Shown: positions 1 to 8,259, counted from the stretch's first letter. The stretch: DNA of 64,000 nucleotides from Paraburkholderia humisilvae (GCF_902859855.1 NZ_CADIKH010000003.1:1-64000); one strand, 5' to 3'. Made by a program: numbers and translations. The notes: generated by a model not told the origin, from the sequence alone.

Positions 1-1
1 C

Positions 2-259
2 GTCGTTCCGTTCGCGGAATGGCTGAGCAAGTGGAAAGACAACCGCGACGCTCCGCTCTATCCATTGCTCAGCCTGTTCCGGGACAACATGTACGATGGA
101 CGCTCCACGGTGGAACTGTACCAGGACACCTATCGCTGGGACTGCAAGAACGTGACGAATTTTCTCAAGGGCAGCGGTATTGAAGAACCGAGATTTAGCG
201 ATGAAGAACTGACTCGGTATCTTGAGAACTCAATCGGCTTCGTGGCGACAACGTCCTAG
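2..259 (+). CDS. C-terminal end of an unrecognised protein (cut by window edge)
   Basis: An open frame enters from the left edge and ends at a TAG after about 85 residues. It is hydrophilic and mixed-charge, rich in Tyr, Trp and Asp, with no membrane segment or motif I recognise. There is no start inside the window. The TTG at 65 is an internal codon, because the frame stays open to base 2. A strong hairpin follows 20 bases after the stop and suits the end of a transcript. I cannot assign a function. Confidence 0.6.
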   Translation, partial: VVPFAEWLSKWKDNRDAPLYPLLSLFRDNMYDGRSTVELYQDTYRWDCKNVTNFLKGSGIEEPRFSDEELTRYLENSIGFVATTS

Positions 260-278
260 ACTAGCGGGAAGTCAGACT

Positions 279-312
279 GTGAGGCTGATCCGGAAGTCGG
301 GATCAGCCTCAC
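279..312 (+). terminator. Stem-loop after the left-edge gene
   Basis: The arms GTGAGGCTGATC (279-290) and GATCAGCCTCAC (301-312) pair perfectly over 12 bp around a 10-nt loop. No T-run follows, so this is a structural or Rho-assisted terminator candidate and not a classical intrinsic one. Confidence 0.55.
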
Positions 313-795
313 GCAGACGTGGGAGCCGGCGTGCGCGCGTGCGTTGCGAACCCACGCGCGATCGTTCTTCGTATCGTCAGCACGTACCTGTCGCATTGCG
401 TTTCCGGTTGTGCGCCGGTCTCGCTTGGCCCGATGCTGAGCGCAAGTGCATGGCAACGACAGCGTCCGCGCGCTCCGTGTCTCTTCCCGATTTGATCGAG
501 CAATGGCGCACCAACCTTTCAAAATGTTTTTGTAAGCGTGCATCAGGCCGCATTTTGGTGGAGTTGTGCTGAACGCATAGATACCGAGCTTTTCACGTTT
601 CGCCTTGTGATTGGCTAATCGGCGTATGTGCGCTTGCATACATAACGGGACGCAACGCGCAAACAGGCCAATAACGAATGTTCTACCTTTAAAAGATTGA
701 TAGCCGATCTACTGACTAACCATTCGTTAGCAATCCAATTTAACCAGGCAAGCCGGGTAACACGCTCGCGAGCCGTTGTTTTGGAAATCGCCGTC
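313..795. other. Gene-free stretch of about 480 bp
   Basis: No convincing gene on either strand; the open frames here are short and overlap without ribosome-binding sites. The second half (from about 570) is less GC-rich and probably holds the promoter of the gene at 796. CTAAC and GTTAG half-sites at about 715-729 form a small inverted repeat. Confidence 0.5.
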
Positions 796-2676
796 ATGAT
801 CAAGCGCTTGACATCGTGTGTTATATCGATCGTTGTGATCATGTTCCTTGCAATTGGGGCGTGCGGCGAAAGCTACGCCGGTGACGCGGCATCGGATGCG
901 GCCCCCGCTACCGCGGCGTCCGCCCCTGCCCCTGTATACGTCAAGGTGCCTGCCAGCACGATCGTCGCAATGCTGAACTATTCAGTGGACAAGGACGGGA
1001 TGGTGACCTTGTCTGCGGATCAACTCCCTAACATGGTCACCCAGGCTCACTATAGCGATCGCAAGGGCGAAATCTCTGTTCTGATTCTCGGTTCGATCGC
1101 ATTCGGAATATTAAGCATCGCGATCATCGCGTGGCTTGCCTACCTCATACGAGCTATTTTCTGGATCGAAGCCGCAAAGGATAAATCGGCCAAGTGGCGC
1201 AAATATCTGATGCAACTTCCGCTGGGAGCGCCCGAAGGAAGCGTGCGCGCACTGATTACGTTGTTCATCGTCGTGTTCGGTCTGATCGTGCTGGCGCTGC
1301 AGAACTATCTGGGGCTGGACAACGCAAACGCTATCGCCGGCTTTGTTGGCAGCGTAATTGCCTTCTACTTTGCGGCGCGTAACAGCGATCAGGTGCAGAA
1401 GGCCGTCGAACTGGCTCATGACGCGTCAAAAGATACGACCACTACGGTCGCGGCCGCAATTCACACCGCAACGACGGCAGCCGTTAGTGCACAACAGGAC
1501 GCGACCGAAAAAGCCAGTACGGCATCAGCGGCGGCCGTCAACAACGCTGCGAGCGCCACCCAAGGCGTGCTAAAGGTTGTGTCGTCACAGTTGGCACCGG
1601 CGTCAACGGACACGACAGGCGGCGCTGCACAACCGGCAGCCGATCTTCAGAACCTGTCGGACCAGCTCACGGCGATGCAGACCGTCGCGCATGCGGCGTC
1701 CACGCTCAATATCGGCGCCGACGTTTTGCCCAATGCCGCATCGACTCTGACGACCTTGAACAATCTGGTGGCGAAGATACAGCCGCTCACGACAGGCAAC
1801 CCGGACCCGGCAAGCGTTCAGGACGCGATTACGACGGTGACGCAGCAGCTTCCCGCGTTACAGTCCGCCGGGCTGCCCGGCGCGCTGGGTTCCGCGCTTG
1901 CAGTGTTCCGGCGGCTCGCCGGTCCCGCAGCGACGATCGTCGCTGGACTGCCGGGCGGTCCGGTCGGATTGATAGCCGGTGTTATTACGGCAGGAATTCA
2001 GCTAGCCAATGATCGCCAACGCTACGCTCCTGTCAAAACCGCGCTGCTGAACAAACCTTTCGATCCGGCCTTTATGCCTTCGGCAGTCGATGCCGCACTG
2101 GCGAAGTGCGCGCTTTCCGGTGCTCCTTTGATGCTTGAGCATTACTCGCCGCTTGACGACGATACCGCCACAGGCTTGCTCACGTTCGCGCTTCAAAAGA
2201 AAGAGCAAGGAAGCGGTTCGCTGAGTCCGGGAGATCTGGCGTCCAAGGCGTGGAGTTTTGTGAGCAGAGCGGCGCAACCGGCTGCCGGCCAGCCCGCTTT
2301 TCCTTCACCCAAAGTGGCGTTCGCGTCGCTCGCGGACGTCACGGCCGCCTTCGACGAGTACCTCGCATCAGTCGTCTTCCAATGCGCGATCGCACATGTC
2401 GGCGCCGCGCTGCCGCTTCCTTCCGTACCCGGAATTCCGCAGGGAGCGACGATCGATTTGCAACAGCTGGCAAACGCGGCGCGCGCGATCTTGCCCGACC
2501 CCAAGGCCAGTGCGGAACTGGAGCGGCTGGTGTATATCGCCGAGGCCCTTGGCGGTCTGCCGACGCATCCCGACCAGATCGCTTCGATTGCGGCGGGCGC
2601 GCTGAACGCCTCCTTGACGGTGCCAGTTGTCGCTACACCTGACGAGGCACCACAAAACGCTAACCCGCAGCCATGA
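796..2676 (+). CDS. Ala/Thr-rich membrane-anchored protein of unknown function
   Basis: The protein is 626 residues. The start at 796 was chosen over an upstream in-frame start at 697 because it opens directly with a signal sequence (MIKRLTSCVISIVVIMFLAI, cleavage or a weak lipobox near IGAC/CGES). Hydrophobic segments lie near residues 94-118 and, as a pair, 152-195. The stretch of about residues 205-260 is Ala/Thr/Gln/Asp-rich with coiled-coil character, followed by a long Ala/Leu/Pro-rich domain with one more hydrophobic stretch near 400. I recognise no family. It sits 66 bp upstream of a lytic transglycosylase on the same strand, which hints at an envelope or cell-wall role; that is inference. 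Confidence 0.7.
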   Translation: MIKRLTSCVISIVVIMFLAIGACGESYAGDAASDAAPATAASAPAPVYVKVPASTIVAMLNYSVDKDGMVTLSADQLPNMVTQAHYSDRKGEISVLILGSIAFGILSIAIIAWLAYLIRAIFWIEAAKDKSAKWRKYLMQLPLGAPEGSVRALITLFIVVFGLIVLALQNYLGLDNANAIAGFVGSVIAFYFAARNSDQVQKAVELAHDASKDTTTTVAAAIHTATTAAVSAQQDATEKASTASAAAVNNAASATQGVLKVVSSQLAPASTDTTGGAAQPAADLQNLSDQLTAMQTVAHAASTLNIGADVLPNAASTLTTLNNLVAKIQPLTTGNPDPASVQDAITTVTQQLPALQSAGLPGALGSALAVFRRLAGPAATIVAGLPGGPVGLIAGVITAGIQLANDRQRYAPVKTALLNKPFDPAFMPSAVDAALAKCALSGAPLMLEHYSPLDDDTATGLLTFALQKKEQGSGSLSPGDLASKAWSFVSRAAQPAAGQPAFPSPKVAFASLADVTAAFDEYLASVVFQCAIAHVGAALPLPSVPGIPQGATIDLQQLANAARAILPDPKASAELERLVYIAEALGGLPTHPDQIASIAAGALNASLTVPVVATPDEAPQNANPQP

Positions 2677-2742
2677 ACCGTTCCGGTCGCTGAGCATTCG
2701 GGTTTGCGCTCAGCAAATTGACTCCACCCTTGAGCCGAAGAC

Positions 2743-3708
2743 ATGTCCACATTTACTCGCAATCTCTGGTTCACGTCGCCGATGATGCGCGGAGGCGACG
2801 TGGTCGACGTTCAGGGGCAGTTGTACACCAAGGGCTTCCAATTGAAGACCGATGGTCTCTTCGGCCGCGAAACCGCCAACGCGGTAAGTGACTTTCAGCG
2901 CAAGAACAGACTTTCTGTTGATGGCGTCGTAGGGCACATGACGTGGGCGGAGCTATTCGACGTTCCATCGGTGCAGCCCGACCGATTTGCAGAAGACATC
3001 CTCACTGAAGCGCAAATCAGCGCACTTATGCAGAAGCACCGATATTTCGGCGGCAGCGCGGGAAGAGCGCAGTGGGCGCTGGAAAAAAATGGGCTGGTGG
3101 TGGATGACGCGGCCGGCCCCGTGTATGCGCCGAGCGACCAGGAGGCCGTTGGGCAGGTGATGGAAAAATTCGCTTCGATTATCTACGCGGTACTGACGAA
3201 GGTACAAGTGCCGATTGAACTCGTCGTCGCCTGCATCTGCGTGGAGAGCAGCGGAAATCCGAATGCGATTCGACGGGAACCCGGCTGCTCGTTCGTCGAT
3301 CCGGAACTGACACCGGCGAAGGTTTCGGTCGGGCTCATGCAGACCTTGCTCAGCACAGCACGCGACGCACTGCAGCGACAGGACATCCATATCGCGGATC
3401 TGCGCGACCCGGCACTTTCGATCGAAGCGGGTGCGACTTATATGTGGCGGCAGGGACGGCTCACCGGTTTCGATCCGCCGGTCGTCGGTGCTGCCTACAA
3501 CGCGGGTAGCCTGCGTTTCGATTCGAGCCCGCAGAACCGCTGGCGGATGGTCCAGTACCCGATCGGGACTTCGCAGTACGACGACCGCTTCGTCGGCTTT
3601 TTTAACGCTGCTATGGACGGGGCTAATTCGCTTTTTGACAAGATTGCCGATCCTTTAGTTAAACAGAGGATACCGAGTCTTAGAAAATTAATGCCCATAG
3701 CTCGTTGA
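2743..3708 (+). CDS. Peptidoglycan-binding domain plus SLT-type lytic transglycosylase
   Basis: The protein is 321 residues with two domains. Residues about 15-70 form a PG_binding_1 domain (VDVQGQLYTKGF, TDGLFGRETANAVSDFQ, VDGVVGHMTW). Residues about 150-290 form a lysozyme-like SLT domain carrying the catalytic-Glu motif VESSGNPNA, then GLMQT and AAYNAGSLR. Such enzymes cleave the MurNAc-GlcNAc bond and release 1,6-anhydroMurNAc. There is no signal peptide, so export would need a holin, a specialised secretion system or a partner. Phage endolysins and secretion-system-associated hydrolases share this architecture; no other phage genes are visible. Confidence 0.85.
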   Translation: MSTFTRNLWFTSPMMRGGDVVDVQGQLYTKGFQLKTDGLFGRETANAVSDFQRKNRLSVDGVVGHMTWAELFDVPSVQPDRFAEDILTEAQISALMQKHRYFGGSAGRAQWALEKNGLVVDDAAGPVYAPSDQEAVGQVMEKFASIIYAVLTKVQVPIELVVACICVESSGNPNAIRREPGCSFVDPELTPAKVSVGLMQTLLSTARDALQRQDIHIADLRDPALSIEAGATYMWRQGRLTGFDPPVVGAAYNAGSLRFDSSPQNRWRMVQYPIGTSQYDDRFVGFFNAAMDGANSLFDKIADPLVKQRIPSLRKLMPIAR

Positions 3709-3772
3709 CTCAGCCTTCGCATGGAGGACGCCGATCATACGAGACGGCAGTCACGCGGCCGGCTGACCCGCT

Positions 3773-4453
3773 CTAGCCTGGAGGCGGCGGCCCCCCCGGA
3801 GCCGGCGCCGGAGGGAGCGGTGGCGGTGGCGGCACGAACACCGCCGCGACATACGCCGGTTTGTTACCCCGCATCCGGGGCTCCTGGGCGCGCCCACAAC
3901 CCAGCGTCCAGCTCGTACCGGCGACCTCGTTGACCAGCCACTGATGATAGGTCGTCGCCGCGCCCGCGGAGGCGGCAAACAGCAACCGCCCGATCTGCCG
4001 TGTCATGCCATGCCCCGCGCGCCACCGCACGCCATTGCGCAACACCGACCCGACGACGCGCACTGCGTTGCCGTGCGCGGTCAGGTGTAGGTGCACTTCG
4101 TAACGGTCCGGACGTAGAGGCGGAGCGGCGTCGAAATACAGCTTGACCAGCGGGCCCCACTGGTCACCCGTCACATAGCGGTGACTGATCGGCAACGCCG
4201 CCCATGCGGGCGGCGGGAGCGGCAGGGGTGGTGGGGGCGGGGGCGGGATGATCGCTACGGGCGGCGCGACTGGCCCCGGCACCGGGCCTCGCCGATGGGG
4301 CGGGACGTAAGGTGCCGGCGGCCCCGCCAGTGGAGGGGGGCCGGGCGGAGCGAGCGGCGCAGGTGGCGGTGGCACGAACGGCACCGGTGGCGCAAGTGGC
4401 ACAGGCGGCGCGGGCGCCGGATTGCGTAGGTGGGGCGGTACGTAGCGTCTCAT
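3773..4453 (-). CDS. Proline-rich protein with YVPPHLR-like motifs, unknown function
   Basis: The protein is 226 residues. A Pro-rich head (about 1-78) carries two related motifs, RRYVPPHLRNP at residues 2-12 and YVPPHRRGP near residue 48. A non-repetitive core of about 125 residues follows (HRYVTGDQWGPLVKLYFD, YEVHLHLTAHGNAVRVVGS, TTYHQWLVNEVAGTSWTLGC), and the tail is again Pro/Gly-rich and ends PPPPG. There is no signal peptide or membrane helix. The core is compositionally normal, so this is a coding gene and not GC-rich noise. A 16-bp perfect palindrome lies 34 bp upstream of the ATG. YVPPHLR closely resembles the YIPPHLR motif of eukaryotic DDX3/Ded1 proteins; the meaning is unknown. 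Confidence 0.65.
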   Translation of the reverse strand: MRRYVPPHLRNPAPAPPVPLAPPVPFVPPPPAPLAPPGPPPLAGPPAPYVPPHRRGPVPGPVAPPVAIIPPPPPPPLPLPPPAWAALPISHRYVTGDQWGPLVKLYFDAAPPLRPDRYEVHLHLTAHGNAVRVVGSVLRNGVRWRAGHGMTRQIGRLLFAASAGAATTYHQWLVNEVAGTSWTLGCGRAQEPRMRGNKPAYVAAVFVPPPPPLPPAPAPGGPPPPG

Positions 4454-4486
4454 TCCGGTCGTCGTGGACGTGGTTTTTCAGTCGGC

Positions 4487-4502
4487 GCATCCGATCGGAT
4501 GC
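4487..4502. promoter_or_regulatory. 16-bp perfect palindrome upstream of the Pro-rich gene
   Basis: GCATCCGATCGGATGC reads the same on both strands and is flanked by partly paired GTCGG and CCGAC. It is 34 bp before the minus-strand start at 4453, a typical place for a dimeric repressor site. No regulator for it is recognised in the window. Confidence 0.4.
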
Positions 4503-5071
4503 CGACACGTATTATCCGGACCGGAACTGCCTCGCTGTATCCCTGGTTCCAGGTATAACGGGAAGTGGCCGGGGTGACGGATCACGATGCCGCTCAGCGA
4601 AACTCAAAACCTTATGGCTAGCAATGCCAGGTGCATAGGCCGATCACACAGGAACATTTGCGATGTGCTGCCGGATGGATGCGCAGAGGCCCTGCAGCAC
4701 CGATCGATATCAATGTGGCAGACAAGTGTCGAGACGTCCGTTCATGAAACGGACATTCGCACACGGATGGTCTGGATATCCGCTTCCAGCCACAAAGTAT
4801 CCATGTATCAAGTCGCCCACCCGCCGCCTCGCCATCGCTGATGATCCGCAGGCAGTTCATCCGTTCATTGCATTCCCCATTGCACAAAGCTGTTGCGGCG
4901 CCGCTGCGAACGCCCTTCAATGAAAATGTGGCGCTTCCCGGCGCCACGGCGCGAATCTGGTTGAACGACATCGTGCAGAACAGGCCAATCCCGCCGGCCA
5001 TGAGGACCCGCGTGCAGCATGGCCTGCGCCAGCGTGGATTATCTCCACCCGGACGACAGGCCAATATCGCG
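4503..5071. other. Gene-free stretch of about 570 bp
   Basis: I see no ORF with a ribosome-binding site or recognisable product on either strand. The composition is less biased than in neighbouring genes. It lies downstream of the NRAMP-type gene (minus strand) and upstream of the Pro-rich gene. Confidence 0.5.
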
Positions 5072-6733
5072 CTACTTGAAGAAAGTCATTTGTGCCAGTT
5101 TGACGATGAACAAGACAATCGCGACCAGGAGATAGCCGCGCAACACGCCCATCCAGAATCGCTTGGCGAGAGTCAGCGTAGGCGCGGGCAATTCCGCCAG
5201 CGGCGCCATGCGCCAGGCTTCACGCTCTTCCTTGCTGTAGACCCGAACCTCGACTGCGTTCGCGGCGCTACGCTTGCGAGTACCCACAAGCACGGTTGTC
5301 AAATAGACAAGCGCCGCGAGCGCTGAGCCACCGCCGAGAATTCCGATGATGACGTTACTGCCGATGTCCGGAAATACGACCGAGGTGGTCAGAATAATCG
5401 ACAGCATCACCAGCACCCAGATAATGGCGCCCGTGAAGACATTCATTGGCTTCGAATTGACCCACGGACCGAGCACCGCTTTGTCGTTGCACAGGAGCAG
5501 CAGAAATACCGTTGCGCTTGGAAGCACAATGCCGGCGAGCGTTTGCACAGCAAGCGTCAGTAGGCCGAGAGGGGTTCCCGGAACGAGGACGAGCGCAGCC
5601 GCTGCTGCGACGATCGCAAAGTACACGAAATAAAAACCTTTCGCGTCCGACGGCTTGCGATGAAGTGAGTGCTTGAGGCTAAACACGTCAGCGATCGCAT
5701 ACGAAGCCGCGAGCGATTCCGATGCGGCACCGATGAGGCAGGCATCAAACAGTGCAACCGCGAAGAGCACGGCAGATGTATGTCCGGCGTACTTGGCCAG
5801 TCCTCGAATGAAGCCTTCTGTGTCAGTGAAGTTACCGAACTCCGGCTTCCCGGCGAAGAGTGCGGCTCCAATCGAGACCATCGCAACAGCCCCGAGCATC
5901 ACAATCATGATGCCGATGCAGAGGTCAGCACGCTCATACTTGATGAAACGAGGCGTAATGCGTTTATCAACGACATAGCTTTGCTGAAAGAACAACTGCC
6001 ATGGTGCTACCGTAGTCCCGACGATGCCGATGATAAGCAGCATGACATCGCTCAGATTCGAGTGCGCGGGCCAGTTCGGTATGAAGAAGTCTCGAGCGAC
6101 TTGTCCGACCGGGGGGTGAACGTTAAGCAGAACCGGTATCAGTAGCAGACTCCCTACGCACAGCACCACGGCAAAGCGTTCGAACCGGCGGAAACTGCCG
6201 GTGCTCACGGCAATCATGATAAGAGCAGCGGCAATGCATACGCCAGCGATTTTTGAAAAACCGAAAAAGTCCAGTACAAAGTCAACGCCGACGAACTCTG
6301 TGACCATCGTTAGCGCATTGAGCGCGAACAGATCGATGACACTGAAGACGCCCCAAAACTTGCCAAAACGTTCAAAAATCAGGCGTGCATGGCCGACACC
6401 GGAGACGGCGCCGAGACGCAGTACCATTTCCTGGTTGACATAGAGTACCGGTATGAGCAGCAGCAGAGTCCATAGCAACGTGGTGCCATAGTTTTGACCG
6501 GCTTGGGTATAAGTGCCGAACGCGCCGGCATCGTTGTCCCCGACCATCACGATAAGACCCGGCCCCACGATCGCCATGAGCGTACGAAAGCGCGCCCACC
6601 AGGTAGTACGGCGGCCATTGTCGTGCTGCTTTATCGTACCGAGGGCACCTTCGATATCCCCAATATGAAGTTCATCAAGCACCGCCGTACGCTTCGATGC
6701 GATTTGCGGTGAGGTGGTGTGCGGTGTAGACAT
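5072..6733 (-). CDS. NRAMP-family divalent metal ion transporter with altered metal site
   Basis: The protein is 553 residues: a hydrophilic N-terminus of about 50 residues (including LDELHIGDIEGALGTI), then about 11-12 membrane helices of the NRAMP/LeuT fold. TM1 aligns to the canonical DPGN motif as D68-A-G-A71, with the QAG of TM1 conserved, so the coordinating Asn is Ala. TM6 has TTVAPWQ at about 240-246 where MntH/DMT proteins have TVMPH, so the Met that favours transition metals is Ala243. NRAMP members without this Met include the Mg2+-carrying NRMT group, so Mg2+ import is a reasonable guess, not shown. The gene lies downstream of a CsoR-family gene, with two candidate leader ORFs further upstream on the same strand. 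Confidence 0.85.
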   Translation of the reverse strand: MSTPHTTSPQIASKRTAVLDELHIGDIEGALGTIKQHDNGRRTTWWARFRTLMAIVGPGLIVMVGDNDAGAFGTYTQAGQNYGTTLLWTLLLLIPVLYVNQEMVLRLGAVSGVGHARLIFERFGKFWGVFSVIDLFALNALTMVTEFVGVDFVLDFFGFSKIAGVCIAAALIMIAVSTGSFRRFERFAVVLCVGSLLLIPVLLNVHPPVGQVARDFFIPNWPAHSNLSDVMLLIIGIVGTTVAPWQLFFQQSYVVDKRITPRFIKYERADLCIGIMIVMLGAVAMVSIGAALFAGKPEFGNFTDTEGFIRGLAKYAGHTSAVLFAVALFDACLIGAASESLAASYAIADVFSLKHSLHRKPSDAKGFYFVYFAIVAAAAALVLVPGTPLGLLTLAVQTLAGIVLPSATVFLLLLCNDKAVLGPWVNSKPMNVFTGAIIWVLVMLSIILTTSVVFPDIGSNVIIGILGGGSALAALVYLTTVLVGTRKRSAANAVEVRVYSKEEREAWRMAPLAELPAPTLTLAKRFWMGVLRGYLLVAIVLFIVKLAQMTFFK

Positions 6734-6806
6734 TCTTTCTTCTCCTAAGCGATACCTGATCGGAACAATCCACGTCGGCTCATTGCATTCATTGCGACCA
6801 TGGTTG

Positions 6807-6841
6807 GGCTAACGCCGTGTCAGCCGAGTCAGGCGAAGCCT
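6807..6841 (-). promoter_or_regulatory. Paired stem-loops in the leader of the NRAMP-type gene
   Basis: On the minus strand, between the 10-codon ORF at 6914 and the transporter start at 6733, AGGC-TTC-GCCT (6831-6841) is followed by a 7-bp stem GGCTGAC/GTTAGCC around ACGGC (6807-6825, one G-U pair). Placed just after a short translated ORF, they could form an attenuation-type switch. This is structure read by eye, without folding energies. Confidence 0.35.
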
Positions 6842-6881
6842 TTGTTCGCTATTGCGTGACCGTAATCTTCTTAATGCTTTC

Positions 6882-6914
6882 TCAAAACCAGTAACAACTA
6901 TCATCAATCGACAT
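6882..6914 (-). CDS. Candidate 10-residue leader peptide (MSIDDSCYWF)
   Basis: The ATG at 6914 follows a good Shine-Dalgarno (GAGGGAG, 8-nt spacing) and the frame closes with TGA after 10 codons. It lies about 150 bp upstream of the NRAMP-type transporter, with two stem-loops between them. Short ORFs with strong ribosome sites in long leaders of metal transporters often control translation or termination of the downstream gene. It is too short for coding statistics, so chance cannot be excluded. Confidence 0.35.
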   Translation of the reverse strand: MSIDDSCYWF

Positions 6915-7021
6915 GAGAAGAACTCCCTCTTTTTAACTTGAATGAAAATATCCGATGTGTGGCTCTGCGGTTCTTCCATCAGAGCTGGAACGTGTAACGA
7001 GGTAACGTGATCGGAGCGGAC

Positions 7022-7300
7022 TTATAGATAGCGGCTGATTTCCTTGAATTCGGAGAGCACCTCCTCAGCGGCCTCACGACTCATGCCCGCCCGGGCATCG
7101 AGACAGTGGTCGATATGGTCATGAATCACCGCCTGTTTTGCATGGGTGACGGCCTTCTCAACGGCATCGAGTTGCCTCGCCACATCTATGCAGTTCTGAC
7201 TTGCCTCGATCATCGAAATGATGTCGTGCAGATTCAACTCCGCGTGTCTCAGCCGCAGGACGACATTAATATGGGACGTATGGATAGCAGGTTTGTTCAT
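7022..7300 (-). CDS. CsoR/RcnR-family metal-sensing repressor (copy 1)
   Basis: The 92-residue all-helical DUF156 protein binds DNA as a tetramer and is released by metal. Visible ligands are Cys in SQNCIDVARQL, then His and Cys in HDHIDHCLD, matching the C-H-C triad of the family, plus an N-terminal His pair (HTSH) as in Ni/Co-sensing RcnR-like members. It is upstream of the NRAMP-type gene on the same strand with a gap of about 290 bp. The gene at 8290 is a close paralogue. Cu(I), Ni(II) or Co(II) sensing cannot be told apart by eye. Confidence 0.85.
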   Translation of the reverse strand: MNKPAIHTSHINVVLRLRHAELNLHDIISMIEASQNCIDVARQLDAVEKAVTHAKQAVIHDHIDHCLDARAGMSREAAEEVLSEFKEISRYL

Positions 7301-7440
7301 GGGAGTTTGTCGGCATTAATTTGGGTAAGCCGATGCTCCGTGAACTCCATGCATTGCTATCTCGAACAACCCGTCAGACGGCGGCATGCATCAGGGCTCA
7401 CGTGCATCGCAAGATCGTTTCTTGTCAGTAGCGTTATGCA

Positions 7441-7608
7441 TCAACGCCTTTGAGTCTCACGCGCGGCAAGTTTCCGGATCACGGCCCACACAGCGGCGGC
7501 GATGTCGCGCAAATGGTGAAAATGAGAGCCGGAGCGGAGCAGGTTGCCGTATTCGGCCCGCGCGTCTTCGACGTGCGGGAGTTTAGAAAGTAGCAGTGCG
7601 AAATGCAT
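7441..7608 (-). CDS. Possible 55-residue protein downstream of the DP-rich leader ORF
   Basis: The ATG at 7608 has a Shine-Dalgarno AAGGAACG about 4 nt upstream, and the frame runs to TGA at 7441. The product begins MHFALLLSKLPHVEDARAEY and continues with an amphipathic HHLRDIAAAVWAVIRKLAAR helix; it has no clear membrane span. The gene starts 120 bp after the stop of the DP-rich leader ORF at 7728-7805 and 140 bp before csoR copy 1, so all could share a transcript. I do not recognise it; it may be a small stress protein. Confidence 0.4.
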   Translation of the reverse strand: MHFALLLSKLPHVEDARAEYGNLLRSGSHFHHLRDIAAAVWAVIRKLAARETQRR

Positions 7609-7727
7609 GATCGTTCCTTCAATTGAATCTGAACCTTGCGTAACGGTGCTTCGCGAGAGTCACGCCAGGCTCAAATTCGAACTTCCCCAGCGAGTGGGGG
7701 AGAGTAGAAAGAACGCTTGTGGCGGGA

Positions 7728-7805
7728 TCAGGCGAAACGGATGAGGTCCGGCGAATGAGGGTGCCGGTTCCGTAATCGACTAGGGTCGGGATCGGGATCA
7801 GCCAT
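7728..7805 (-). CDS. MgtL-like leader peptide with Asp-Pro repeats
   Basis: This 25-codon ORF starts at the ATG at 7805 with a near-ideal Shine-Dalgarno (AAAAGGAG, 6-nt spacing) and ends at TGA 7728. The product begins MADPDPDPSRLRNRH, ends SPDLIRFA and carries three Asp-Pro pairs followed by Arg/His-rich residues. E. coli MgtL ([17 protein letters not shown]) has the same plan, and its acidic-proline stretch destabilises ribosomes at low Mg2+ to switch on mgtA. A CCCC/GGGG stem-loop lies 27 nt after the stop (7685-7699). Downstream on the same strand are a 55-residue ORF, a CsoR-family gene and the NRAMP-type transporter. The sequence likeness is direct; Mg2+ control is inference. Confidence 0.5.
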   Translation of the reverse strand: MADPDPDPSRLRNRHPHSPDLIRFA

Positions 7806-8259
7806 GAGCCACTCCTTTTGCGTCTTGCCACGCAATATGCGCGGACGAGTTTAACCACGCGCGGGTCGGGAGGATGCCCGCGCGAACGAACGGCACGCGA
7901 GACCAGATGGCCTGCATGCACCACACCGTTTGCGCTGCGAGCGAGCAACATGCAGGCGCGCCGCGCCAACGGCTGGACGGCCATTCGAAATTGATGCGCG
8001 GGGGAGTCGAAGAAAAAGGCTACAGCGGACTACGGCGCGCACCGTCTGCCTGCGGGCAGAGCGGCGGCCAGGAAAGATCGGGGCTGGACGTCGTGCCGGT
8101 CAGGCGTTGTTCGAAGGTCGACTACTGCTACTGTCCAAGGCGTCAGCTCCTGATTACTGAAGACGTGGCATTCTAGGCAGGCAGATAAGCGGCTGTCAAC
8201 GTTTTCCGCAAATTATTTAGGGGGGAAGCCTTCCTTCGTCAATATCGGCGGGCTTGCTT
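7806..8259. other. Gene-free region between divergent transcripts
   Basis: The 450 bp separate the minus-strand leader ORF (7805) and the plus-strand csoR copy 2 (8290). Frames here are short and lack ribosome sites. It must hold both divergent promoters, but I see no -35/-10 pair good enough to name. A GGGGGG run lies just before 8230. Confidence 0.5.

Noticed and set aside
2743..3708. Prophage lysis module
   Set aside because: Only a lytic transglycosylase is seen; no holin, capsid, tail, integrase or attachment repeat is present in the window.
7619..7984. A 121-codon minus-strand ORF across the DP leader region
   Set aside because: No ribosome site and no domain; the short ORF in another frame (7728-7805) has a near-ideal ribosome site and a recognisable leader pattern.
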